A stretch of DNA of 64,000 bases from Luteitalea sp. (GCA_009377605.1 WHTT01000006.1:1-64000), one strand, 5' to 3'; numbered from the stretch's first letter, positions 16,035 to 25,501 are shown. The notes: a model not told the origin generated them from the letters alone. A program made the numbers and translations.

Positions 16035-18023
16035 ATGAGACACTACGCCCTTCGTGCCGCACGGCATGCGACAATCGCGTCACTGTTCGGGATCGCGATC
16101 CTCACGGGCGCCGTGTGCGGTGTGCTGTTCGCGCACGCCGCCGATCTGCCAGAGATCTCTACACTCGACAGCTACGCTCCCGCGACGATCACGCGTATCC
16201 ACGCCGACAACAACGAGGTCATCGCCGAGCTCGCGGTCGAGCGTCGTCTGCCGGTGGGGTACGACGACATCGCTCCGCACCTGCGCGAAGCCATCATCGC
16301 AGCGGAAGACGGCGGTTTCGACTCGCACGTCGGAGTGAGCCTTTCGAGGCTCGCCGTGACGCTGGTACGCAATGCGTTGGAGGTCGTGCACGACGCGGTG
16401 ACGGGGCGGGCGTCCCGCCCGGCTGGCGCGAGCACGCTGACGCAACAGCTCGCTCGCAGCGTCTTTGCCGAAACGGTCGGCTTCAGAATCGGAGACGTCA
16501 GCCCGGGACGGAAGATCAGAGAAGCGCTCGTCGCGCTGCAGATCGAGAAGCGCTACACCAAGCGTGAAATCCTGACCTTCTACGCCAATCACATGCCCTT
16601 TGGCCACGGCACCTATGGCGTCGAGGCTGCGGCGCGGCTCTACTTCGCGAAGTCCGCCGTGGATGTATCGCTCGAGGAAGCGGCGTTGCTGGCCGGGATT
16701 CTCCAGTCACCAGCGCGGCATAGCCCATTCGTCAACCGCGACAACGCGCGGTGGCGCCGCAACTACACAGTGCAACGGATGGCAGACGAGGGATTCATCA
16801 CCCACGCACAAGCGGAGGCGAGCACGAAGAAGCCCATCGTCACACGCGGCGGCCCGCGGCGACCCGACTCGCCTGCACCGTATTTCGTCGAAGAGGTTCG
16901 CCAGGCGCTGGAGGCGAGATACGGTGCCAAGCAACTCTACGAGGGCGGGCTGCAGGTTCACACGTCGCTCAACCTCGAGCTCCAAGCGGCTGCGACGCAA
17001 GCGCTCGGGGCCGGCTTGGCACGTCTCAACAAGGGCCGCAAGGATCCCGCCGTTGAAGGCGCGGTGCTCGCGCTGCACAATGACACGGGCCAGGTGCTCG
17101 CGATGGTTGGCGGCTCGGATTTCGATCGCACGAAGTTCAACCGCGCCGTTCAAGCCAGGCGACAGATCGGATCGACCTTCAAGCCGATCGTCTACACGAC
17201 TGCCGTGGATCGCGGCTATACCGCGCTGTCCCAGCTGAAAGATAAGCCCGCCTGGTACATGGTGGGCCCGGGACAGCCGCTCTATGCTCCCGAGAACTAC
17301 GACCACCACTACGAGGGGGTGGTGACGCTTCGCCGTGCGCTCGAGCAGTCACGGAACGTGCCGACGGTTGGCCTGATGCACGACCTCGGCGCGCGCCAGG
17401 TGGCGGACTACGCGCGCCGGCTGGGCTTCGCGTCGCAGGTCCGCCCGTATCTCTCGAGCGCGCTCGGGTCGAGTGAAGCGACCTTGCTGGAAGTCGTGAA
17501 CGCGTTCTCGGTGTTCCCCAACCAGGGCGTACGCATGCAGCCGCACTCTATCCTGCGGATAGCCGATCGGTCAGGAAGCGTGCTCCAGGAGAACCGGCCG
17601 GAGCCGCATGCCGCCATCCGGGCGGACACCGCGTATGTCATGTTGAGCCTGCTCCAGGGCGTCACGGCCCGGGGGACGGCGGCACGCGCCTCATCGCTTG
17701 GCTGGCCGCTCGGAGGGAAGACCGGAACGACCGACGATTATACGGATGCCTGGATGGTCGGTTTCGACCCCGACATCACGATTGGTGTTTGGGTGGGCTA
17801 CGACACGAAGAAGACGCTGGGGCCCTCCAATGACGGGTCGGTCGCGGCGCTTCCCATTTGGCTCGATGTGATGAAGGCACACATTGCACACCACAAGGAC
17901 CAGCCCAAGCCAGCGTTCGCCTCGCCGGGCAACATCGTCTTCGTCCAGCTCGACAACGGCGTCCGCGAAGCGTTCATCGCAGGAACGCAGCCAGGTGCGA
18001 CTTTTGGTGACATCGACGAATGA
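16035..18023 (+). CDS. Penicillin-binding protein 1 (bifunctional transglycosylase/transpeptidase)
   Basis: 662 residues from the ATG at 16035 (a GTG six bases earlier is possible). One N-terminal membrane anchor (about 14-36) is followed by the GT51 glycosyltransferase domain, with catalytic Glu91 in EDGGFDSHVG and the STLTQQLAR motif. The transpeptidase domain has the active-site serine S380-T-F-K, the SRN motif in LEQSRNVPT and KTGTT near residue 570. It polymerises and crosslinks peptidoglycan at the outer face of the inner membrane. Just before STLTQQ there are ~12 extra residues (TGRASRPA within them) encoded partly by the perfect palindrome GGGCGGG-CGT-CCCGCCC at 16404-16420. The next gene overlaps its stop by ATGA. 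Confidence 0.92.
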   Translation: MRHYALRAARHATIASLFGIAILTGAVCGVLFAHAADLPEISTLDSYAPATITRIHADNNEVIAELAVERRLPVGYDDIAPHLREAIIAAEDGGFDSHVGVSLSRLAVTLVRNALEVVHDAVTGRASRPAGASTLTQQLARSVFAETVGFRIGDVSPGRKIREALVALQIEKRYTKREILTFYANHMPFGHGTYGVEAAARLYFAKSAVDVSLEEAALLAGILQSPARHSPFVNRDNARWRRNYTVQRMADEGFITHAQAEASTKKPIVTRGGPRRPDSPAPYFVEEVRQALEARYGAKQLYEGGLQVHTSLNLELQAAATQALGAGLARLNKGRKDPAVEGAVLALHNDTGQVLAMVGGSDFDRTKFNRAVQARRQIGSTFKPIVYTTAVDRGYTALSQLKDKPAWYMVGPGQPLYAPENYDHHYEGVVTLRRALEQSRNVPTVGLMHDLGARQVADYARRLGFASQVRPYLSSALGSSEATLLEVVNAFSVFPNQGVRMQPHSILRIADRSGSVLQENRPEPHAAIRADTAYVMLSLLQGVTARGTAARASSLGWPLGGKTGTTDDYTDAWMVGFDPDITIGVWVGYDTKKTLGPSNDGSVAALPIWLDVMKAHIAHHKDQPKPAFASPGNIVFVQLDNGVREAFIAGTQPGATFGDIDE

Positions 18024-18745
18024 CGCGTGGCTATGACGACAGCTTCTTTCGTCTCGGTGCCATTGGTGCCGCGCTGTATCTCGGCGCCCAGTTGTTCCAG
18101 GCGGTCGCCTTCTGGTGGCTCCCCGTGGCTACGGCGCCGGGAGAAGCCATCGCCCTCAGGCAGCTCCCGTTGGACCAGATACGTAATCTCGTCGTGCTGC
18201 TTGGATTCGTGCCGCTGCTCGTGGCCTACACCGCCGCGGCGCTGACGGGCGCTCGCCGCTTCACCGGGAGCGCGATCCTGGCGATCACGTTCACGTCATT
18301 GTTCGTGGCGCTCGAGATAGGCTATCGAAGCATAGACCTCTTCGGGGTCAGCCTGCAGTGGGCCTCGGAGTACACCGCCTCCCCAGACGCAGCCGCGCGC
18401 GCAGCCGTCATCGATCGCATCCACCACTGGGAGCAGATCGTGGTGGCCTGGTACTTCGGGCTGCTGCTCACGCATGGCGCTGCCTCGATCTGCTTGGCCT
18501 GGGTTGTCCGCCGCTCCGACGCACCTGCAACTGCCGTTGTATCGCTGCTGTTCGCGCTGAACGCGCTGCGCATCCTGGCACGGATGCTCGAGATGCATGC
18601 GGGCGTTCATGGCCTCGCACCGCTCAACGCCGTCGCCTATTTCCCGATGGTCGTTGTCCTGTACGGGACGCTGACGTATTGGTTGCTCAAGCAGCGCGGC
18701 TCAGCGGACCAGGCGCCCGTGCTCCCGGGAACACGCCCCGCCTGA
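18020..18745 (+). CDS. Multi-pass membrane protein of unknown function
   Basis: 241 residues, starting in the ATGA that ends the PBP gene, so it is translated with it. About six hydrophobic helices are visible: LYLGAQLFQAVAFWWL, VVLLGFVPLLVAYTAAAL, AILAITFTSLFVALEI, VAWYFGLLLTHGAASI, AVVSLLFALNALRI and VAYFPMVVVLYGTLTYW. The N-terminus is short and cytoplasmic-looking; the C-terminus is charged. I do not recognise a named family. Coupling to a peptidoglycan synthase suggests an envelope role, but that is inference only. Confidence 0.75.
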   Translation: MTRGYDDSFFRLGAIGAALYLGAQLFQAVAFWWLPVATAPGEAIALRQLPLDQIRNLVVLLGFVPLLVAYTAAALTGARRFTGSAILAITFTSLFVALEIGYRSIDLFGVSLQWASEYTASPDAAARAAVIDRIHHWEQIVVAWYFGLLLTHGAASICLAWVVRRSDAPATAVVSLLFALNALRILARMLEMHAGVHGLAPLNAVAYFPMVVVLYGTLTYWLLKQRGSADQAPVLPGTRPA

Positions 18746-18778
18746 GACGGGCACCCTCAGCGTGAACGAGCATGCGCT

Positions 18779-19363
18779 TCAGAAGCGCCAGCCGGCAGCA
18801 AGGTTGACGTTCGGGTTGTGCGTCCACTCCGCCGACCGTTCGGCGCGGCCGAACCGGATGACGTTGTCTCCACCGTCGATTCGCAGCATGGTCGAGCGGG
18901 TGGGATAGACGTCAAAGACCGCTCCAACGTCGACGGCAAAGTTCGATCCGTCAATGAAACAGCTCTCAGGGGTGGGAACGATCGCCGGGCAATTCGTATC
19001 CGGCGCGAAGAAGCGCCTCGAGAAGTGCAAGACGCCTGGCCGCACCTTTCCGAACAGCCCGAAGCGGTCGTTGCGCCAGCCTGCCTTGGCGCCAACCAGC
19101 GCCTGGAACTGACGGCCACTCACCGCATCGTTGGTCGGGAAGAACGAGACGCTCGTGTCGAGCGCAAGCCAGTCGGCGACGTCATAGGTAAACCAGCCAC
19201 CGATTCCGGAACGAGTCTGATCAGGATAATCGAGGGCCATCGCTGAATACTGCAGACCCACGGCGCCGCGCGGATCGGCCGCGACCTGCGCGCGCACCTC
19301 ATTCGAGGCAGCAATGAAGACGACGGACACGAGAATGATGACCTTGTAGGCTTTGGACCACAC
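18779..19363 (-). CDS. Outer-membrane beta-barrel-like hypothetical protein
   Basis: 194 residues from a GTG start (19363-19361) with a strong AGGAG six bases upstream, which decides the start. A signal peptide (VIILVSVVFIAASNEVRAQ) is followed by alternating strand-like segments such as VGLQYSAMALDYPD, GGWFTYDVADWLALDTSVSFF and FGLFGKVRPGVLHF. It ends LAAGWRF, with a terminal Phe typical of porin-like barrels. Two cysteines in NCPAIVPTPESCF may pair in an external loop. It resembles small OmpA/OmpW-type eight-stranded barrels. Function unknown. It is convergent with the membrane protein gene at 18020 and not obviously in an operon. Confidence 0.72.
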   Translation of the reverse strand: MWSKAYKVIILVSVVFIAASNEVRAQVAADPRGAVGLQYSAMALDYPDQTRSGIGGWFTYDVADWLALDTSVSFFPTNDAVSGRQFQALVGAKAGWRNDRFGLFGKVRPGVLHFSRRFFAPDTNCPAIVPTPESCFIDGSNFAVDVGAVFDVYPTRSTMLRIDGGDNVIRFGRAERSAEWTHNPNVNLAAGWRF

Positions 19364-19428
19364 GGTTAGCTCCTACGCGTAGAGGCAGGCGCGTTCCTCC
19401 CAGTGTAACGCCACATCCGGCTCGTAAT

Positions 19429-19441
19429 CCCCCTCCGGGGG
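19429..19441 (-). terminator. Short GC hairpin after the GT39-type gene
   Basis: CCCCC-TCC-GGGGG lies ~47 bases beyond the stop of the minus-strand glycosyltransferase gene. No clear T-run follows, so its strength as a terminator is uncertain. Confidence 0.3.
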
Positions 19442-19487
19442 CACCTCCTGCGACGACGACCCGCGCTCGGCACCGTGCCCGTGTTCA

Positions 19488-21173
19488 TCATTTGGGGTAT
19501 TTACGGGGACGCATGACGAGGCAGAGCTCATTTGCCGGCGTCATCATGCGGCCATCGAGTAGGTGCCCCAGCCGGGGCGAGAACACGGGCTGTCGGGCCA
19601 CCACCCGCAGAGGCGTACCGGCGCGGTCGATCGTGGGCTCCACATCGCGACACGACAGGACCAGATAGCGTCGAGATGGTTCAGCCAGGAATTGGACGAC
19701 CTCGTCCGGGCTTTGGAGGAAGCGTACTGGCCGTCGCGCGTAGTACACGAGCGATGGATGCAATAGTGTCGAGGCGAGCGGCGCACCCGCCGGAGCGATC
19801 GTCGCCGTCGTCCGTCCCAGGGCCTGCGCGGCCTGAAAATGTCCGGCGATCTCGTCGCTCCAGCGCCACGCCACGACCGGGTACAGGAGCGCTGCCACGC
19901 AGACGACGACGCCGAGCGCCCTCGAGAGACGAGCGCTTTGAAGAGCTGCCAGGCCAGCGCCGACGGCCAGCAGCACGAGCAGCGTCGTACCGAGCAGGTC
20001 GAAGGAAAACAACCACCACAGGAGCGCCGCGAGGACCGCGCAGATCAGGGCGACCACTGCTGCTGTTGCCGCGAGCGTGCCGCGCAAGGCGCGCGACCAA
20101 CCAGGAGCACCGTTGGCCGTCGCATCGACAAAGGCACCCGCTGCAATCAGGAGCGGCGGGTACGCAGGCAGCGTGTAATGAGGCAGCTTGTAGCGCGCGG
20201 CACTGAACAACGCAAGGACACCGAGGCTCCATACGGCAAGCAGCGCAACGCTCGCCCGATCGTCTCTCGACATGCGCCGCCAGGTGACGACAGCCCACAC
20301 GACCGCGGCGCCAACGAGCAACGTCCAGGGCACGATCTCGCCGGGGAGGATCTTCAGATAGAACAAAGGGCCTCGGGTCGGGCCTGCGAACTTCGACGAC
20401 ACGGCGCGTGTGATGACTTCGTATCCGAAGTGGAGCGCGATGAAGCGCCATCCGTGCAAGGCGATCTCGAAGAGATACCAGGGCGCCGCAATACCAGCCG
20501 CCAACACGCTGCCCGCCAGCCACCGGAGTCGGGCGAGGCTGCGCCAGTCGCGCATGACGAGGAGCCAGACGGCAATCACCAGGCACGGTAGGAGGCCTAT
20601 GGGCCCCTTGGTGAGGACGCCGAGACCCACCGCCGTCCACGCAACCCAGACCCAGCGGGGATCCCCACCCAACACGGCGCGCGTGAAGCCGAGCATGGCG
20701 GCGAGCACGAAGCACAGGACCGGCACGTCGGTGAGCCCCTGGCGCGCATACGTGACGAAGCGAAACGTCGAGAGCCACATCCCGCTGGCCAGCAGCGCCG
20801 CACGACGCGTGAAAAGTGTGCGACCGAGGAGATAGATGAGCAGGGCGCATCCCACCGCGGCGAAGGCCGCAGGGGCTCGGGCAGCCCACTCGCTGTCGCC
20901 CGCCATCCGAAACAGAAGGGCTTGTGCCCAGTACAAGAGGATCGGCTTCTCCCACCGCGGCGCATCGTTGAAATACGGCGTGAGATAGTCGCCGCGCGCG
21001 ATCATCTGGCGCGTGGCCTCGGCGAACCGTGGCTCGTCTGGATCCCAGAGATTCGTGCCGCCGAGGGCTGGCAGCAGACACACGAGCGCGCCAACGGCGA
21101 TGAGAACGACATCTCCGACAGTAGCCCAGGTCAGCCTGGGCAAGGGCTCTTCCCGCATGGACATCGCAGACAT
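19488..21173 (-). CDS. GT39/ArnT-like membrane glycosyltransferase
   Basis: About 561 residues from the ATG at 21173; the frame is open to a GTG at 21200, and two further ATGs lie at 21164 and 21158. The N-terminal helix is followed by WDPDEPRFAEATRQM, the Asp-Glu catalytic loop of the PMT/ArnT/RgtA-like family, and WEKPILLYWAQ. About eleven hydrophobic helices follow, then a C-terminal soluble part with LLHPSLVYYARRPV. Members transfer sugars from polyprenyl-phosphate donors to lipid A or proteins on the periplasmic side of the inner membrane. Donor and acceptor cannot be told here. It is divergent from the Uma2 gene with a very short intergenic gap. Confidence 0.85.
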   Translation of the reverse strand: MSAMSMREEPLPRLTWATVGDVVLIAVGALVCLLPALGGTNLWDPDEPRFAEATRQMIARGDYLTPYFNDAPRWEKPILLYWAQALLFRMAGDSEWAARAPAAFAAVGCALLIYLLGRTLFTRRAALLASGMWLSTFRFVTYARQGLTDVPVLCFVLAAMLGFTRAVLGGDPRWVWVAWTAVGLGVLTKGPIGLLPCLVIAVWLLVMRDWRSLARLRWLAGSVLAAGIAAPWYLFEIALHGWRFIALHFGYEVITRAVSSKFAGPTRGPLFYLKILPGEIVPWTLLVGAAVVWAVVTWRRMSRDDRASVALLAVWSLGVLALFSAARYKLPHYTLPAYPPLLIAAGAFVDATANGAPGWSRALRGTLAATAAVVALICAVLAALLWWLFSFDLLGTTLLVLLAVGAGLAALQSARLSRALGVVVCVAALLYPVVAWRWSDEIAGHFQAAQALGRTTATIAPAGAPLASTLLHPSLVYYARRPVRFLQSPDEVVQFLAEPSRRYLVLSCRDVEPTIDRAGTPLRVVARQPVFSPRLGHLLDGRMMTPANELCLVMRPRKYPK

Positions 21174-21211
21174 CTTGTCAGAAGCCGGCGGATCGGGCAC
21201 ACTCGTGTGAG

Positions 21212-21844
21212 ATGGCCACCGTGCTCAGCGCCGCCGAACAGCGAGTGCTCTTACAGAACATCCCCTGGGAGGTCTACGAGGGCCTGCTCGCTACCCAGCA
21301 AGACGCGAGTGTACCGCGATACACGTATGACGAAGGGTTGTTGGAGATCATGAGCCCCTCGGCAGAGCACGAGCACGCCAACGATGTCATCCGACTGCTA
21401 GTCAACGTCGCGGCGGAGGAAATGGCCATCGACGTCGCGGGATTTGGCTCGACGACCTACCGGAGGAAAGACCTCGCACGTGGCTTCGAGCCGGATGCTT
21501 CGTTCTACGTCACGCACGTCAAACAGGTGCGCGGGAGGGCAACCCTCGACCTGACGACCGATCCGCCACCCGATTTGGTCGTTGAGATCGACGTGACCAA
21601 ATCCTCGTTGGACAAGCTCGCGATTTTTGCACGCTTTGGCATTCGCGAAGCGTGGCGATACGACGGTACGCGGCTCACGGTCTTCGTTCTCGTGGCTGGC
21701 CAGTATGTAGAACGTCAAGCTAGCGACGTCTTTCCAGGCCTGGCCGCGGAGACGCTCACACGCTTTATTGGCGAGGCTCGCGAGCTAGAGCGGCCCGTCT
21801 GGTTGCACCGCCTCCGTGCCTGGATACGCTCGCACCGTGTCTGA
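21212..21844 (+). CDS. Uma2-family (DUF820) restriction-endonuclease-like protein
   Basis: 210 residues. The family fold is visible as PRYTYDEGLLEIMSPSAEHE, then GFGSTTYRRKDLARGFEPDASFY, then PPDLVVEIDVTKSS, giving the PD-(D/E)XK-like set (the Glu of the first motif, D in EPDASFY, E-I-D in the last). FGIREAWRYD completes the core. Uma2 proteins are widespread in Cyanobacteria and Acidobacteria; most are uncharacterised and often treated as nuclease-like orphan or toxin-like genes. No partner antitoxin is adjacent. The start follows the divergent glycosyltransferase promoter by only a few tens of bases. Confidence 0.85.
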   Translation: MATVLSAAEQRVLLQNIPWEVYEGLLATQQDASVPRYTYDEGLLEIMSPSAEHEHANDVIRLLVNVAAEEMAIDVAGFGSTTYRRKDLARGFEPDASFYVTHVKQVRGRATLDLTTDPPPDLVVEIDVTKSSLDKLAIFARFGIREAWRYDGTRLTVFVLVAGQYVERQASDVFPGLAAETLTRFIGEARELERPVWLHRLRAWIRSHRV

Positions 21845-22149
21845 CCCCGGGACGCACACCCTCCCTCTGGTGGCGGGACAATCGAGTCCGTCAGATTTGG
21901 CGCTATCTCAGTCTTCTGCCGACGCGTTTGTCGCTTCGCCACCGACTGGTCCCGGACTCCCGCAGATGCGATACCGCTAGAATTCCGCGAAAAACCCAGG
22001 TAGTCGCGGGCGAAGGGCCCCGTCACGGCCGTGGCGTGCGTCTTGCTACAGTGTGACGCGGGCAGGCCAGTATCCCTGTCTCGCGGGCGCTCCAACGGCG
22101 CCGGAGCGCTCTGGTCGAGCAGGACCGTTTGTCCGTGGAGGGGTGCATC
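21845..22149. other. Non-coding interval
   Basis: I see no supported gene, strong hairpin or recognisable site in this stretch between the Uma2 gene and the small HTH gene. Confidence 0.5.
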
Positions 22150-22338
22150 ATGGAATCGGATCCCGTCGATCGCGTTCGGAGTGAGTTCATCGAGATGCCA
22201 GGCATGCGGCTGACGCTCGCACAGGCGGCGCGTTTGTGCGGTCTGGATCAGCCCGCCTGTCAGCGTGTGGTCAACGCGCTCGTGGGATCCGGGTTTCTGC
22301 GATGGACGCCCAACGGTACGATCGCGCGCGTCGAGTAG
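22150..22338 (+). CDS. Small winged-helix-type DNA-binding protein
   Basis: 62 residues from the ATG at 22150 (a GTG-initiated frame from 22129 is possible). The protein is almost entirely one helix-turn-helix: MRLTLAQAARLCGLDQPACQRVV followed by a wing-like FLRWTPNGTIARVE, as in the DNA-binding part of IclR or DprA-tail proteins. It has no effector domain. It may be a free-standing regulator of the neighbouring, now eroded, ATP-grasp/transglutaminase locus. A GC hairpin follows 49 bases after its stop. Confidence 0.6.
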   Translation: MESDPVDRVRSEFIEMPGMRLTLAQAARLCGLDQPACQRVVNALVGSGFLRWTPNGTIARVE

Positions 22339-22386
22339 GGCAGGGCCTCCCTGGCCTGAGCGACGTCGAAGGCAACGGTGCAGACC

Positions 22387-22410
22387 ATGGCGGCCCCTTG
22401 GGGCCGCCAT
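22387..22410. terminator. Strong GC hairpin after the small HTH gene
   Basis: ATGGCGGCCCC / GGGGCCGCCAT with a two-base TT loop, perfect 11-base arms. There is no T-run, so it may be a repeat or attenuator rather than a canonical intrinsic terminator. Confidence 0.45.
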
Positions 22411-22430
22411 ACTCGTCTCCGCTTGGCGCG

Positions 22431-23098
22431 CTCTTCTCGGGCTACCACCTCGGTGGCGCCTACGACGAGATGTTCGAGCCGTCTGGCGGGGCGCGCCAGC
22501 ACTGCCGTGCGCTCTACTGGATCAGCCGATATCTCGAGCGCGCCGAGCACACCATCCGGCTGATTGATGTCCGCCTCGATCTCGGATTGGATCGACGTCC
22601 CTCGTCTGCTGGATGGGACTTCGAACGGCTGTACGCCATCCTCAGGTTCTCGCAAACCGGAGAGCCGCCCGACACGCCAGCAGCGCTCATCGAGACGTCG
22701 GTCTTCGATCTGTCGAACCCGGATTCCGTGGCCCGTCGGTGACGGCGGCACGCGAGAACGCCCAGCAGGTCCGAGAAGAGATCAGCGCGGACATGTGGGA
22801 ACAGGTGAACCGTCTCTACCTGCGGCTGAAGCAGGTCCGCACCGAGGGCCTCTGGTCCGCTCGCCCTCATTACCTGTCCCGAGTCGTCATCGAGGGAGTC
22901 CACCTGCTCAGCGCGGAGTTCCCGCGCTCTGTGCGCTTCGCCGCGGCTCGTATCGAGTCGGCGTTACAGGCCATCGCCCATCACACGTCTCGCGGTGCCA
23001 TGCCCAGCCCCCGCGCGGTCAGACGGCGCAGGGTGGCAGAGGACGAGCGGAGCGGCTCGCCGGACGTTTGCACGCATCGTTGGACTATGGCCAGGTCC
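22431..23098 (+). pseudogene. Deletion remnant: circularly permuted ATP-grasp start fused to alpha-E domain
   Basis: LFSGYHLGGAYDEMFEPSG is the characteristic beginning of the circularly permuted ATP-grasp enzymes (DUF404/407). Within ~12 residues it passes, in frame, into YWISRYLERAEHT, the beginning of the alpha-E domain (DUF403), so almost the entire ATP-grasp gene is gone. The alpha-E part continues to LSNPDSVA, where a frameshift moves it to another frame (AARENAQQVREEISADMWEQ). It then jumps from EGVHL directly to AEFPRSVRF, losing the middle of the domain, shifts frame once more and ends at GRLHASLDYGQV. ATP-grasp, alpha-E and transglutaminase normally form a conserved peptide-modification operon; here all three are in one broken relic. 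Confidence 0.78.
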
Positions 23099-23711
23099 CA
23101 GTCCGTTTGCGCAACCGACGCAGCTGTTGCGCGACTTGGCGTCCGAGGTGGGCCTCGAGCGGGGTGACGACCCGCTCGGCACGTTGCGCCAGCTTTCGCG
23201 GGATGTCTACGCCAGCTTCGAGTACAGCCCCAAGAGCACCCGCGTCGACTCGCCGATCGACGAGGCGCTGGAGACGCGGCGCGGTGTGTGTCAAGACTTC
23301 GCGCACATCTTCATCGCCCTCGCGCGACAGATCGGCATACCCTCTCGCTATGTGAGCGGCTATCTCCTTCACGCCGCGGACAGCGCCGACCGGTCATCCG
23401 ACGGCGCCACTCATGCATGGGTCGAGGTGCTGCTGCCTGACCTCGCGTGGGTCGGCTTCGATCCGACCAATGACCTCATCGCGGGCGATCGCCACATTCG
23501 AGTGGCGATTGGTCGCGACTACGCGGACGTGCCCCCGACTCGCGGCGTCTTCAAGGGGATCAGCGCCGTTCGCAGCGAGCTGGCCGTGTCGGTCCACGTT
23601 GGACCCGTGCCCCCGCCGCTGGCTGGTGAGGCGCTGCCCTTCGTGCCCTGGATGTCACGCGAGGCGGCGGCGCCGCTCGGCGACGCCAGCGCGAGCCAAC
23701 AGCAGCCGTAG
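23090..23711 (+). pseudogene. Transglutaminase-like protein lacking its N-terminal domain
   Basis: The sequence enters the family at about SPFAQPTQLLRDLASEVG directly from the alpha-E remnant, so the N-terminal beta domain of these bacterial transglutaminases is absent. The catalytic core is complete: Cys in RRGVCQDFAH, His in ATHAWVEV and Asp in GFDPTND. The C-terminus runs on normally to 23711. The reading frame is open from about 22995, so a truncated product could still be made, but no good start or ribosome-binding site is visible. Part of the same eroded ATP-grasp/alpha-E/transglutaminase cassette. Confidence 0.72.
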
Positions 23712-23893
23712 CGGTTTGACGCGTCGTCAGCAGTCCTGTACTCTTGTTGCTACGTTCAGGGCCTGACCGCTTGGACGTGTGTTGGTCCTCACTCGGTCGC
23801 CGCTCCCCCGCTGCACTCTCATCGTTGGCACGGCAGGGCGCATGGACGCGCCGAGATACGCCTTGTGATCTCGCGGCAGATGCACTGACGTTC

Positions 23894-25501
23894 ATGGCTG
23901 TTTCTGCAGACGCACCGTCCTCGAGCGACCTTCTCGCCGCCGAGGTCGCCCGGCGGCGAACCTTCGCCATCATCTCGCACCCGGATGCGGGCAAGACCAC
24001 CTTGACGGAGAAGACGCTCCTGTATGCTGGCGCAATTGAGCTGGCGGGAGCGGTCCGTGGCCGCAAGTCGCAGCGACACGCCCTCTCGGATTGGATGGAG
24101 GTCGAGCGTCAGCGCGGCATCTCGATTACGTCTGCCGCGCTGGAGTTCGAGCTCGACGACTGCAAGATCACGCTGCTCGACACGCCGGGACACCGCGACT
24201 TCAGCGAAGACACCTATCGCACGCTGCTGGCCGTGGACAGCGCTGTCATGGTCATCGATGCGGCCAAGGGCATCGAAGATCAGACACGAAAGCTGTTCGA
24301 GGTGTGCCGCAGGCGGGGTCTGCCGATTCTCACGTTCGTGAACAAGCTGGATCTGCCCAGCCGCGATCCGCTCGAGCTCGTCGATGAGATCGAGCGCGTC
24401 CTCCAGATCGCGGCAGCGCCGGTCAACTGGCCGATTGGCGATGGAGACCGCTTCAAGGGTGTCTACGATCTCGAGCGCCACCAGGTGCTGCTCTACGAGC
24501 GGTCCGTTGGTGGCCAGCGCCGCGCGCCCGTGGCGGTGACGAGCGTGACCGATCCGCTGCTCGTCACGCTGCTGGGCGAGGCGGCATGCGCTCGGTTACG
24601 AGAGGCAGTTGCCTTGCTCGAAACAGCCGGCACCCCTTTCGATCGCGACGCGTATCTCGCAGCCGCGCAAACCCCAGTGTTCTTCGGAAGCGCGCTCACG
24701 AACTTCGGTCTGGAGCCTTTCCTTCGGGCGCTGGTACAGCTCGCGCCGTCCCCCCGACCGCGCCCCAGCACGCGCGGCCTGATCGATCCGACGGCTCCGG
24801 ACTTCAGCGGCTTCGTGTTCAAGATTCAGGCGAACATGAACCCGCGGCATCGCGATCGCATCGCGTTCGTTCGCGTCTGCTCCGGCCGGCTGAGCAGGGA
24901 CATGCAGGTGATGAACCCGCGACTGAAAACGCCGGTGCGTCTCGCGCGTCCCCATCGCTTCTTCGGCCGCGAGCGGGAGACGGTCGAGACGGCCGTCGCG
25001 GGCGATGTCGTCGGCCTCGTGAATCCCGGCCGCTTTGCCATTGGGGACACGCTCTTTGCAGGAACGCCCGCGGAATATCCGCCAATCCCGCGCTTCGCCG
25101 CCGAGCACTTCGGCATCGCCCGGCTCCGCGACATCCGGTTCAAGCAGTTCGACGAGGGCGTCAAGCAGCTCGAGGAGGAAGGGCTGATGCAGGTGGTCTT
25201 CCCCACCGCGGGGCGCCGAGAGCCCATCCTCGGCGTCGTCGGAGCCCTGCAGCTCGACGTCGTGGAGGCACGCTTGACGAGCGAGTATGGAGTCTCCTGC
25301 GAAGTGCAGCGGCTGAACTACGTCTCCGCGCGCTGGGTGGCCGGCTCAGACGAGGCCATGCGTGCGATTGAGTTGCCCGGGCAGGGTGTCCTCCAGGCCA
25401 CGGATCGACAAGGCCGCCTCGTGCTGCTCTTTGCGTCCAGCTGGGAGCTGGATTACTGCCAACGAAAGAATCCTGACCTGGAGCTCCTCGCGGTCGCGTG
25501 A
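23894..25501 (+). CDS. prfC: Peptide chain release factor 3 (RF3)
   Basis: 535 residues from the ATG at 23894, which matches the family start; an open extension to 23744 has no protein-like sequence. GTPase motifs are intact: G1 HPDAGKTT (29-36), the RGISIT switch, G3 DTPGH and G4 NKLD. Domain II and the C-terminal part (LQLDVVEARLTSEYGV) are also present. RF3 uses GTP to release class I release factors RF1/RF2 from the ribosome after termination. Length and order are normal for the family. The product is cytoplasmic and unconnected with the neighbouring glycan genes. Confidence 0.95.
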   Translation: MAVSADAPSSSDLLAAEVARRRTFAIISHPDAGKTTLTEKTLLYAGAIELAGAVRGRKSQRHALSDWMEVERQRGISITSAALEFELDDCKITLLDTPGHRDFSEDTYRTLLAVDSAVMVIDAAKGIEDQTRKLFEVCRRRGLPILTFVNKLDLPSRDPLELVDEIERVLQIAAAPVNWPIGDGDRFKGVYDLERHQVLLYERSVGGQRRAPVAVTSVTDPLLVTLLGEAACARLREAVALLETAGTPFDRDAYLAAAQTPVFFGSALTNFGLEPFLRALVQLAPSPRPRPSTRGLIDPTAPDFSGFVFKIQANMNPRHRDRIAFVRVCSGRLSRDMQVMNPRLKTPVRLARPHRFFGRERETVETAVAGDVVGLVNPGRFAIGDTLFAGTPAEYPPIPRFAAEHFGIARLRDIRFKQFDEGVKQLEEEGLMQVVFPTAGRREPILGVVGALQLDVVEARLTSEYGVSCEVQRLNYVSARWVAGSDEAMRAIELPGQGVLQATDRQGRLVLLFASSWELDYCQRKNPDLELLAVA

